Positions 1 to 9,344 of a stretch of DNA of 64,000 nucleotides are shown here, piece by piece. Position 1 is the stretch's first letter. Each line of letters begins with the position of its first letter. The stretch lies in assembly GCA_050084985.1 (NCBI GenBank), contig JBITNC010000001.1, forward strand, positions 8,804,001 through 8,868,000, written 5' to 3'. Below the pieces are notes generated by a model that made no database searches, was not told where the DNA came from, and saw nothing but the letters and a program-made list of their open reading frames with translations. The translations under genes and the position numbers were made by a program. Source of the DNA: Nageia nagi (taxonomy: Eukaryota; Pinophyta).

Positions 1-282
1 GAGTAATCTTACTCCAAAACTTAGATGTGTTACAAGAGGAGAGGCCCTCTATTTATAGCTTGAGAGCACCTCCCTAACCTCCCTTTAACCCAATGGTAAG
101 GTTAGGGTTACAATAAATGCATGACCTAACTTTAACCTACCAACTAACCCCATGGTTAGGTCAAAGTCCACACATAATAAAGAATTCAATTAATCCCTTA
201 AGGTATCTACATATCCTTTAAGTGATTAATTGAACTTACAAGGAGTTTAGATATTCACAATATTTCATTACAAATTCTAACA
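1..282 (-). repeat. Copia A 3' LTR (partial, window edge)
   Basis: It aligns base for base with 9058-9339, with four substitutions. It ends at TTCTAACA (minus-strand LTR start TGTTAGAA), next to the purine tract. About 188 bp of this LTR lie left of the window. Confidence 0.95.
49..58 (-). promoter_or_regulatory. TATA box in copia A 3' LTR
   Basis: The minus strand reads CTATAAATAG followed by a pyrimidine/purine mix, as expected for an LTR pol II promoter. The same box is in the other LTR at 9106-9115. Confidence 0.65.
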
Positions 283-296
283 CTCCCTCTTAATGC
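283..296 (-). other. Copia A polypurine tract
   Basis: The minus strand reads CATTAAGAGGGAG immediately before the 3' LTR. This is the expected plus-strand primer site for reverse transcription. The same tract, with small changes, abuts the LTRs of C (20604), E (42063) and B (51862-51873). Confidence 0.8.
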
Positions 297-769
297 AATA
301 TTGGGATAGAGCGTAGAAGAAAGAAAGAGAGAGATAAGAGAGAGTTCTCCTCCATAGAGATACAAGTGGAGATGAGAACATTTACATATTTGAGAATCTT
401 TTTGAGAACTAGTATGAGACTGACTACATTATCATTTGACAAAATGGTTTACAATATAATCATTAACCACAACTGGTTTCACTATACATAGTAGTCGATC
501 AACTTTAAGCTGACATGTGAGTCTCCATGAGCTTGCTTTCACAAGGTGAGTAACCTGCATTTTTGAAGAAGATCCTACATGCTACAAGCAACTCATGAAC
601 AAAATCAGTTAGATGCATCATATATTCAAATAAGAGAATCAAATAATGCTATCTTATAAATAACTGATTAATGGTGCACTATAAGTCATCACGGAGATGC
701 AAGCCATCACTCATAGTCACCTGTTGTATATAGACATGTGTTGATTATTAATAGAGCATAAAAATTATA

Positions 770-1155
770 CAATGAGTTTCTCACGTAGAGCAAACTCACC
801 ACGGAGGTATGGAATGTACAACAAGTTCCTCACGCAGAGTGAACTTACCATGGAGGTATATTAATTATATGCTCAAAAAATTATACAACAAGTTTCTCAT
901 GCAAAGAAAACTCACCATAGAGGTATAAAATGTACAACAAGTTTGTCATGTAGAGCAAACTTACCATGGAGGTGTAAAATGTACAACAAGTTTGTCATGC
1001 AGAGCAAACTTACCATGGAGGTATAAATATGTACAACAAGTTTGTCACGCAGAGCAAACTTACCATGGAGGTATAAAATAATCAACACTCTATAACAATA
1101 ATTGTACAATAAGTTTGTCATGCAGAGCAAACTTACCATAGAGGTATAGAATGTA
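770..1155 (-). repeat. Tandem array in copia A 3' UTR (about 49-bp unit, 7 copies)
   Basis: Seven units built around ACAAGTTTGTCATGCAGAGC and CTTACCATGGAGGTATA. Two units are lengthened by extra sequence. The array lies between the RNase H stop and the purine tract. Diverged versions sit at the same place in C (21100-21260), E (42540-42690) and B (50089-50490), so it is an ancestral feature of the family. Confidence 0.85.
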
Positions 1156-1204
1156 CAATCAAAAAAGGCCTCTTAGAGGTGAAGTTGTCATCACTAACAA
1201 AATT

Positions 1205-1770
1205 TCAAACTTCACTCCCCCTTGAGGGCAACTTCACCAACCTGAGAGAATCCCTAAGCTTGTTGAACTGAGCTTCAGGAAGGGGCTTGGTGAATAAATC
1301 ATCAGAGTTTTTAGTAGATGGACAATACTCCAAGTGTATGATGTCATCTAGAACCTTCTCCCTGATAAAATGGGCTTGGATTTCCACATGTTTGGTTCTC
1401 TGATGGAACACAGGATTCTTAGCCAAAGAGATAACTAATTGATTGTCTAAAGAAATAAGAGATGGTCCATTTTGCTTATACCTAATTTTGTTTCAAAGAT
1501 GCCTCAGCCAAATAGCTTCTTGGGTAGCAACAGACATGGCTCGATATTCGGCTTCGGTGGTAGAAAGAGTCATAGTAGGTTGCTTCTTGGAAGCCCAAGA
1601 GATAGCACTTGAACCAATGCTGAACACATATGCAGAGGTTGATTTTCTGTCATCTCTATCTCCCCATAATCAAAATCTGAGAACCCTGAGAGAACAATTG
1701 AGGGCACTTTGGAATACTTAAGAGCAAGATCCTTTGTCCCTACCACATACCTCAAGATTTTCTTCATAGA
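1205..1770 (-). pseudogene. Copia A RNase H and C-terminus of pol
   Basis: This is the RNase H domain that removes RNA from the RNA/DNA hybrid during reverse transcription in the virus-like particle. On the minus strand it runs from a KKILRYVVGTKDLALKYS-like connection (near 1767), through the [13 protein letters not shown] motif (near 1530-1570), to HVEIQAHFIREKV and the C-terminus KLPSRGSEV with its stop at 1205. Two reading frames are needed: a frameshift falls near 1620-1680, and an in-frame TGA follows the residues LRHL near 1490. The same C-terminus recurs in copia C and E. The family assignment is very secure; this copy is not functional. Confidence 0.9.
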
Positions 1771-1803
1771 ATTGAGGTGTTCAACATATGGTTTTTACAT
1801 GAA

Positions 1804-2795
1804 TCATGCCATCAGATTCACTACAAAGGCAATATCAGGTCGAGAGATAGTCAGATACAGAAGACTACCAATCAATTGCCTATAAGCTGTAGCATCAGCC
1901 AACTGAGAATCTGAGCTCAGTGATACAATGATTCTAGGAGAAATAGGTATTGCAGCATATCTACACTCCTCCATTCCAAACTTTTGCAAGATGTCTGATA
2001 TATACTTAGATTGACTAAGATAAGTACAATCTTTGTGTTGGTATACTTGCATTCCAAGATAGTAATGCAATAGACCTAGATCAGTCATTTCAAATGTTGA
2101 CTTCAGTTTGGATATGCACTCTTGGATGATTTCAATATTGTTTCTGTTATGAGAAGATCATCCACATAAAGGAGAATTAAGACCATGTCTTTTCCTTGAT
2201 TGAGTACATAGAGATCTGAGTCAGAGAAGCACTTAGAAAAACCAATATCTGCAAAGAATCCTGAAATTTTCTTGTACCATGCTCTAGGTGCTTATTTAAG
2301 TCCATACAAAGACTTCTTTAGCTTGCACACAAGAGATTCTTTTCCTTCTAGAATAAATCCTTTTGGTTGATTCATGTAGATTTCTACATCCAAGTCACCA
2401 TTGAGAAATGCACTCTTGACATCAAGTTGGAAAACTTTCCAACCTTGAGCTGCAGAAATAGTAAGAATTATCCTGACAATAGGCATCTTGGCCATAGGAG
2501 CAAAGGTTTCCTCATAATTAATACCATATTTTTGAGCGAATCCTTTGGCCACTAACCTTGCTTTGTATTTTTCAACTTCTCTATCAGAATTGTACTTGAC
2601 CTTGTATATCCATTTATTTCCAATCACATTTTTCTCATTGGGATAGGGAACCAAATCCCAAGTTTCATTTTTCATGAGTGCCTCATACTCAACTTTCATA
2701 GCTTCCATCCAACACTCTTGTTTGGAAGCTTCTTTGAATGTTGATGGCTCATTCATATTATCAATTTTGGCAAATAAGGATTTATTCAAGGTCAT
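1804..2795 (-). pseudogene. Copia A reverse transcriptase domain
   Basis: Ty1/copia RT, which copies element RNA into cDNA. It opens with ECWMEAMKVEYEALMKNETW and NKWIYKVKY, continues through KARLVAKGFAQKYGINYEET and VFQLDVKSAFLNGDL, and has the catalytic LLYVDDLLI near 2150-2175. It ends with LGLLHYYLGMQV and a GSLLYLTISRPDIAF stretch. Breaks are visible: a TAA interrupts SLYGLK/APRAWYKK near 2297, and the frame changes after YVDD, so the connection region (1804-2088) is read in another frame. The aspartates are kept, but the chain cannot be made in one piece. Confidence 0.93.
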
Positions 2796-2831
2796 ACTCC
2801 ATGTAATTCTCTGAGCTAGAGAATTTTGCTC

Positions 2832-3790
2832 TTATGGTGACTTCCCTACATGATCATCCAACCAATTAGGTGCAAGTGTAGAATCATCTGAATCAGACAC
2901 CTCAGCATGAGAAGTCGTATCCTCAGGAAGTTCATTGAACTTGACATCCCTAGAAACAAAGACTATTTTATGGGATGAAGAATAGAGCTTGTAACCTCTA
3001 TGCTGATTATCATACCCCACAAAGATGCATTTTTCTAATCTTTTGTCTAGCTTCTTTCTTTTCTCTAAGGTAATGAAGGCAAACGCATCACAACCAAAGA
3101 CCCTAAAGTGTGAGATGTTAGGTTTCTTTCCTATCCATGCTTCATACAGAGTTTTACCTTCAACTGCTTGAGTAGGACACCTATTTAGGGTGTGAATAGC
3201 AATGTGAACAGCTTCTCCCCATAAGAAACTAGGAAGGTTACCCAACATGCATCTTGCCATTTCCATAATGGTGCAATTCTTCCTTTCAGCAACTCCATTT
3301 TGCTGAGGGGTGTAAGGGATTGTGAATTGTCACTTGATCCCATGTTTAACATAATAATTATTAAACTCATTGCTATTATACTCACCCCCATTATCAGATC
3401 TCAGCATTTTGATCTTAAAATTAGTTTGATTTTCAACAAGAGCCTTGAAGTCTTTAAACTGGTCAAAAGTTTGATCCTTGTGCTCAAGTAGATAACCAAA
3501 TGTCATCCTACTGAAGTCATCAATGAAGGTCAGAACATAAGAAGCTCCCCCTAGAGACTTAGTCTGAAATGGACCCATCAAATCTGAATGCACAAGCTGA
3601 AGAGGACGAGTAGCCCAAGTTGCCTTATCTTTTTCAAACTTTTGCCTATTCATCTTTCCTAGAATGCACCTTTCATAAAGACCAATTGTGGGTGAAATAT
3701 TAGGTAAACCTTCCACAAGTTCTTGATTTTTCATATCTTAAATACTCTTGTGGTTAAGGTGCCCTAATCGTTGATACCAAAGATTACCTT
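2832..3790 (-). pseudogene. Copia A integrase
   Basis: This is the retroviral-type integrase that joins cDNA ends to host DNA. The N-terminal zinc region reads YQRLGHLNH, then LYERCILGKMNRQ: the second cysteine remains but the first is Tyr, so the HHCC finger is broken. The core has HSDLMGPF (first Asp) and LRSDNGGEY (second Asp), then TPQQNGVAERKN (Glu region). The C-terminal part has VFGCDAFAFI, KCIFVGYD and GYKLY. In-frame stops are TAA near 3736, TGA near 3330 (consistent with loss of a CpG) and TAA near 2832. Family certain; not functional. Confidence 0.93.
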
Positions 3791-4165
3791 TTGAACAAAC
3801 ATTTACAGCAAGACAAATCTTTGAAGGTACTTGATCCATAATATAAAGGTCATTCTTTACTAATCCTTTCATCAAGGTGGCAAGTCCTTTCTTAACACAC
3901 CAAGAGTGTGAGGTAAACTCAAATGAGCATCTTTCCTTGTAATCTGAATTATGGAGATAAGATTCATCCTTAGTTTAGGCACATAAAAGACATTATCAAG
4001 AGCCTTTCCATGAATCTTCACATTCCCTATTCCTTGAACATCAAGGACTGTATTATCACCTATCACAACTGTATCCTTGTTGTACTTATGAAAGTTTTCA
4101 AACTTATCCTTTTTATAACACATGTGATTAGTGCATCCTGAATCAACAATCCAATCATTTTAAAT
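3791..4165 (-). pseudogene. Copia A aspartic protease
   Basis: This domain would cut the Gag-Pol polyprotein. The minus strand shows WIVDSGCTNHMC near 4109-4153, the copia protease site with catalytic Asp in DSG. It is followed by VVIGDNTVLDVQGIGNV and LDNVFYVPKLRMNLISI, the usual flap and downstream motifs. A TAA lies just upstream of the motif, and a frameshift after about 3900 separates this part from the integrase. The domain is short, as expected for copia. Confidence 0.88.
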
Positions 4166-5097
4166 AGTTTGAATCATTGAGTAGTAGGCAACATTAGCAG
4201 CATGCTTGTTCTTCTTTTTATTATTGAAATTTCTCACATTTGCATTTCCCTTGCCTTTTTGAGCAAATTTCTTTTTGCGACAATCATACTCTTTGTGCCC
4301 AAAGATGCCACAAAAGTTACAATTTCTACCAACTTTTCCTACGGTGTTGGTTTGCTTGATCCAGCTTTGTCATTCCTTTGCTTGAAGTTGCTGTGCTTCC
4401 TGATAGTAGATGAGGATTTGTTATCTTTGAATTTATAATGTTTGAAAATCTTCTTAAAAGGAGTTTTGGTTGCTCCTAGAGCAATGCTATTATCCTTTGG
4501 AGAAATGTTCAACATTTTCTTGTTCAAAGTTTCCTCATGCTTTAGAAGGAGTCTAGAAAGGTTGTCAAGAGAGATGACATCTTCTTCATCATCGAGCCTA
4601 GTCTCCATAACTGTGACAAAGTTACTGAACTTTGTAGAGAGGCTTTGAAGAATGATGAAGACCATGAACTCATCATTGATCCAATTGCACCCATAGCCAA
4701 CTAGTTGTGTCCTGAGGTCAATGATTTTATTCAAGTAGATAGAGGCACTTTCATCTTCACCTTGACGATATTGCAACAACTTTTGTAGAATGGTGAACCT
4801 TCTTGAAAATTTAGACCCAAGATAAATTTTCTTTATTCTATCCCAAGCTTCTTTTGCTGATGTTGAGGAAGAGATCATGAGAAGGATGTCATCTGAAACT
4901 GCACAATAGATCATTAAAGTTGCTAACTCATTCTTTGAGTTGTAGATTTCAAGGGCCTTCTCATCTGTAGGAGTGACTAGATCTTCATTTATTGTCTACC
5001 ACAGCTTCCTTACTTATAACTCAACTCTCATACGAGGTTCCCATATATCAAAGTTGGAACCGTCGAGTATGTGCTTGGGTATGAAGGTTTCAACCAT
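4166..5097 (-). pseudogene. Copia A gag (nucleocapsid, zinc knuckle)
   Basis: Structural Gag, which packages element RNA. The ATG at 5097-5095 opens with MVETFIPKHILDGSNFDIW, the usual copia Gag start; two stops follow within about 30 codons. The central part (4914-4339) reads on through SAKEAWDRIKKIYLG, RLDDEEDVISLDNL and LLLKHEETL, matching the plant copia Gag (UBN2-like) fold. Further on, CNFCGIFGHKEYDC at about 4276-4322 is a CX2CX4HX4C zinc knuckle that binds RNA. The whole gag is recognisable but interrupted. Confidence 0.9.
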
Positions 5098-5199
5098 TAT
5101 CTATACAAAAGTAAATATGTAATAAGAATGCAAATTTTTACAAGTTTCCATCTATACAAATCAAACATAAGTAAACATGTCTCACGTGTGCAAACTTAT

Positions 5200-5660
5200 A
5201 AACCACGATCCGTAGAGGAGTAAAGTTGGGGTTGTTTTCTTGTATAGAATTAGGCCTTCACCTGGATGCCTGCAAGGTGGAGCCCAGGTACTACCAGTCC
5301 TCAACCAGTTCACCTTGGTCAGTAATATACTCTAACAAGGAGAAGTACCAACTATTTTCTAAGGATTTGATGTATCTTGGACTGACCATTTTAATTATCT
5401 TGATTAAGGTTTTCAATTTTCCTCCTAGGTTATCAGGATAATCCCTGAATGGACGTGCAGACATGTGGTATCACTACACACATGCCTATCCACCTAATAG
5501 AGTTATGTTCAATCCAACGGAGGTCTTAGGGGCAATTAAGACGGACTTACCACCACTTGGTTCTTCGGACTAAAAGGGCTCCAGTCTGCCCTATCCTCAC
5601 CTTGTGGCTCCCCAAACAAGTCATGTTATGGAAGAATACGTGCGGATGTATTCATTTTAG
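5200..5660 (-). repeat. Shared leader module of the A/B/E copia lineage
   Basis: A conserved noncoding block just upstream of gag, including AATTAGGCCTTCA, TTATCTTGATTAA, TATCAGGATAAT and ACATGTGGTATCACTA. It recurs at 55020-55500 in copia E (same orientation) and inverted at 46840-47290 in copia B. Conservation without a reading frame suggests an RNA packaging or leader role; that role is inference. Confidence 0.75.
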
Positions 5661-7215
5661 GGGTTACTTTCAATATTTGCATTTTGCAAGTATAAAGCAA
5701 ATTGTGCAAAAATATAAAGTAAAGTAAAATTGCATCATCCACACGAGCTTAAAAAATCTTAAAAAAATTCCAATGGGTTTTGTACTAACCCCTAAAGGAC
5801 ATTTTACATTTTTGTATATTTTGCTCAATTCATTCAAGCACTTAATGAATTAAAAAAGAACTAAGTCCTACTTAGCATTAATCCATAACTTAAAAAAAAA
5901 ATATGCATTGTTCCATGACTTAAAAAAATTTAAGTAATAATCATGCATCATGCATTATTTAACTTAAAAAAATTTTAAGTCCTAAGCATGTTTTATTCTT
6001 CAAACAAGATAAACATCATAATTCTAGCATGCAAGATCTAGATAAGGTTTACAAGATAAAGAGACATGCATCACAAGTCTAGCATGCAAGATCTAGATAA
6101 AATTTAAGTAAAAATTATACCAATTCCCCCCTTTTCACTTAAGGTTTTATCCCTAAAAAATTGTATGCTAAGACTTGTCTTATAAGTATGCATTTTAAGA
6201 AAAAAAAAATTCCCTTATTTACTTAAAAAAAATAGCATACTTAGACTAAATTACTATGCTTAGAGAAAAAAATGCTAAGAGGTTAGCATTCTAGAAATTG
6301 CATGTGAACCTTAGTAATTTAAACATGCAATATTAAAAATATTCTAAGCATTTTTTTTTTTTAAAAATAAGCTAAGTTTAACTTAAAATAAGTTAAAAAT
6401 ATTCACCACTTACCAAGTCTCCAAGAATTAAATGGTAAAAGAAGGAGACCCATACCCCTACTTCATGCATATTTAATGCTTCTTCTACCAAAGCTTTTCC
6501 AAATAACAAAAAATACTCTAAGTCAAAAATAAATAAATGCTTTTGGTAAAAAAAGTGATGGCTCCCTTCCCTTACCAAGAAGGAGAATACGTTGGAATTT
6601 CATGTGCATGTAAGGAAGGTGAAAAGTAGTCAACAAAAAATTAATACTCAAGGGGTTTGGTTGGGTCTTTAAGACTTAGGTGATAAAAAATTAAATCTCC
6701 TTTCTAGTTGGTAAAATTAAATGCATGTTTGTACTTAAAAAATGACCCCCCCTTTTTTTTTCTACCAAGAGGAGCAACGTTGCTTGTGGAGGAGTAAAAA
6801 AGTGGTCAACAAGAATTAATGCTCAAGGAAGATGAGTACCAATGTTTATGTCAAGCAATAACCTTCAACAAGCCTAAAACTCACTATCTTCCTTCCCTCA
6901 TCTCTCTTTTGCGTTGGCAAAATAAAATCTATTTGGGTATTTTTGAGAATGATTTGGAGATTTGTGAGTTATCGGGAGTAGGATGGTAATGTGCGGGAAC
7001 AGTTTACTAACAACTACCGTTTAGCTGCGGCCTACGAAGCTTCAATTTCTTGTTCGATTTGCCAAGGTGCTTGCTCTAAGTTTAGTTCCTAATCATACTC
7101 ACACATTTTTAATGTTCTTGTGGTCATTTTAGTTCAAGAATAATATAATTCTATTTATGTTCGCATAGCTTTTCTGGGTCCAAGAATAATGGAATAGTCA
7201 TTGCCTTTCCTCTAA
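5661..7215. other. AT-rich leader spacer of copia A
   Basis: No gene seen. The part up to about 6400 is rich in poly-A/T and CATGCA/TTAAG words, and resembles 46360-46830 in B and 55560-56150 in E. 6400-7000 holds two similar stretches with CTACCAAG and AGTGGTCAACAA. From about 7000 base composition changes and becomes more gene-like. Confidence 0.6.
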
Positions 7216-7509
7216 GCTCATTTTGAGAAGACACTCACAGAGTTTGCAGAGTTTGGCTTTACATCTGACAGCCACATCGATTCTTATCTTCCTCAGATAA
7301 AGACCAGAGAGTTACATAGTTGCATTGTCATCCCTACGTATCTTAGAACTGCCATGGCCGAATCCATTAATGTGAAAGGGTTTGAGGAAGGTCGGCAAAA
7401 AGGAAGTGGAGAGAATCTACCAGAGGCTCTGGTTGTGGTTTTTATTAATTCTAAAAGTGGCGGCAGGCAAGGTCCTAAGCAGGCGGAGGGAGAGAAGAGA
7501 GTAGCATGA
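7216..7509 (+). pseudogene. Captured diacylglycerol-kinase-like exon inside copia A
   Basis: An open frame on the plus strand, antisense to the retroelement, ending at TGA 7507-7509 with an upstream TAA at 7213. It contains a YLRTAM stretch and then, about 30 residues on, EALVVVFINSKSGGRQGP. The motif VFINxKSGG followed by G(R/Q)xGP marks the start of the catalytic (DAGKc) domain of plant diacylglycerol kinases, which phosphorylate diacylglycerol to phosphatidic acid. The upstream IPTYLR stretch fits the segment preceding that domain in plant enzymes. Homology stops after GGRQGP, so this may be an exon end followed by intron or junk. Only the domain start is present, so no enzyme is made. It looks like a host gene piece carried by the element. 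Family call from memory of motifs only. Confidence 0.65.
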
Positions 7510-8270
7510 TAAGGATGCGTGGTGGCTTGCCACACAAATTCAAGGGGTCAACAGATTCAGCGACAGACACTATAGTTTCCACTTTTCTTCTTCTTCATTA
7601 TCTTCTTCTACTGTTCTGACATCAATGATGGCAGATAACGATTGTTCGATGAAGGATGAAGAGGGAGCTATCAAATCCATTATCTCTGGGAATGAGCTAT
7701 CAAATCCATTATCCTTTGAGACATTGCAGTCCATGAAATGGTGTCTGCATTGTGCATCTGGACAAATAAATCATGTGCCTTCGATCATTACTATCCAAGA
7801 AACTGTGTCTGCACCATGCATCATGACAAATAATGGCATGTATATCCTACGAGCATCAGAGGTCATAAAATGGTAGCCTGGCAAATAATCTGCATTGTAC
7901 AGATTTGGTGATCATTGTATTGTAGGAAACTTGGTCTGCATCGTAGTCAAACACTCATGCATGGGCATGGAGTTGGAGATGTTGCAGGTGTGGCTTTGAT
8001 AAGCCTAGTCTTTGCTACAGAGGGAGGAGGAGAGGTCACGAGCAGCTGGTGATTGCCAACAAGGATGCCACATTGAAGAAGATGGTGGCCATGTTAAAAA
8101 AATGGTAGAACATTGTATTCCTCCTAAGTTGAGGTCTTATGGGCCTGCACTATTGGTTTTCTCAGCAAGAAGAGAGATGCAGACATGGCATATGAGGTGG
8201 AGATAAGGGAAGCCTTGAAAGTAAACATGATTTAGCTATTATTTGTCTCCAAATTCCTCAACAATTTAAT
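7510..8270 (+). other. Remainder of foreign segment in copia A leader
   Basis: Less AT-rich than its surroundings and with short plus-strand frames at 7625-7876 and 8012-8206; I recognise neither. Another frame near 8030-8110 reads GHEQLVIANKDATLKKMVAM, and one near 8150-8230 reads GFLSKKRDADMAYEVEIREA. These look like fragments of coding exons in different frames. They may belong to the gene that gave the kinase-like exon or to another source. I cannot name them. Confidence 0.35.
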
Positions 8271-8320
8271 TTTTGTATAATATCCTCTTAGATAATGAGC
8301 AATATTATGTATTAATCATA

Positions 8321-8653
8321 AAAAAAATGCTACTAACATAAGAAGTTAGTGTAAATAGAAGAAGATTTGCATTGTATTACTATTTTGATCATATTTTGCA
8401 AAAAATAAACTCACATCTCACAAAATATGTTAGAATTTTTTTTTTTAAATAGTAAAAAATAAAGAAGGAAAAATGTTATACCTTCTTAACTATTTTATCC
8501 TCTTAAAAAAAAAGGTATATCATCTATTAAACATTTTTGTAAAAAAAAAATGCTACTAACATAAGAGGTTAGTATAGGAAAAAAAATTACTTGCATTGTC
8601 ATTTTAATCATATTTTGCAAGAAATAAGCTCCAATATCTCACAAAATATGTTA
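8321..8653. repeat. Direct repeat of about 110 bp in copia A leader
   Basis: 8321-8432 and 8543-8653 are diverged copies, both running from a poly-A/ATGCTACTAACATAAGA start to CTCACAAAATATGTTAG, 223 bp apart. They are noncoding and sit on the LTR side of the foreign segment. Confidence 0.75.
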
Positions 8654-8743
8654 GTATCTAATGCAATAATTCATAAGATAACCAAATGAGGAGGAAATTT
8701 ATACCTTCTCTTAAAATTTACCTCACCAATGGGGTGTAAGATG

Positions 8744-8855
8744 AGGAATGAGAAAGGATGAAGAACCTCCAAAATGTAGAAGAAGAGCTTCCACACCAAA
8801 GGAATGAAGAAGGATGAAGAACCTCCAAAATGTAGAAGAAGAGCTTCCACACCAA
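8744..8855. repeat. 56-bp tandem duplication beside the PBS
   Basis: Two nearly perfect copies starting AGGAATGA, with AACCTCCAAAATGTAGAAGA inside, at 8744 and 8800. The second copy touches the primer-binding site. Confidence 0.9.
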
Positions 8856-8867
8856 GCTCTGATACCA
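8856..8867 (-). other. Copia A primer-binding site
   Basis: The minus strand reads TGGTATCAGAGC two bases inside the 5' LTR. It is complementary to the 3' end of initiator tRNA-Met, the usual primer of plant copia elements. Confidence 0.93.
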
Positions 8868-8869
8868 AT

Positions 8870-9339
8870 TGAAATAATTAGCACTACTCTAATCCTCAAG
8901 GTCCAAGACTAGGAAGCTCAATCACACAACATTCACACAAGATAACACAAGTGTAATGTGGTTCCTCCCTTCTTGGGAGTACATCCACAACTAGTATCTC
9001 AATTCTCAAGTATGCCCCTCTTACAACTATTCTCTTCCTCTCCTACACAACCTAGTAGAGTAATCTTACTCTAAAACTTAGATGTGTTACAAGAGGAGAG
9101 GCCCTCTATTTATAGCTTGAGAGCACCTCCCTAACCTCCCTTTAACCCAAGGGTAAGGTTAGGGTTACAATAAATGCATGACCTAACTTTAACCTACCAA
9201 CTAACCCCATGGTTAGGTCAAAGTCCACACATAATAAATAATTCAATTAATCCCTTAAGGTATCTACATATCATTTAAGTGATTAATTGAACTTACAAGG
9301 AGTTTAGATATTCACAATATTTCATTACAAATTCTAACA
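8870..9339 (-). repeat. Copia A 5' LTR (470 bp)
   Basis: It begins TGTTAGAA on the minus strand at 9339 and ends TTTCA at 8870, next to the PBS. It includes a TATA box at 9106-9115 (CTATAAATAG on the minus strand). The portion 9058-9339 matches the left LTR at 278 of 282 positions. Confidence 0.95.
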
Positions 9340-9344
9340 AATAG

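Larger units (their letters stand above)
1..9339 (-). mobile_element. Copia A: Ty1/copia LTR retrotransposon with foreign cargo
   Basis: A nearly full element read on the minus strand. The right (5') LTR is 8870-9339 and the left (3') LTR is cut by the window start at 1-282. Internal order on the minus strand: PBS (8856-8867), long leader with foreign DNA, gag from 5097, zinc knuckle, protease, integrase, RT and RNase H, which is the Ty1/copia order. The 282 comparable LTR bases differ at only four sites by eye (about 98.6 % identical, no indels), so insertion looks fairly recent. Despite this, gag-pol carries several stops and at least two frameshifts. The element sits in decayed ORF U1. The right flank AATAG (9340-9344) is the expected target duplication; its partner lies outside the window. 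Confidence 0.95.

Noticed and set aside
912-1139. Minus-strand ORF with repeated MVSLLCMTNLLY-type units
   Set aside because: Product of the 49-bp tandem array in the copia A 3' UTR.
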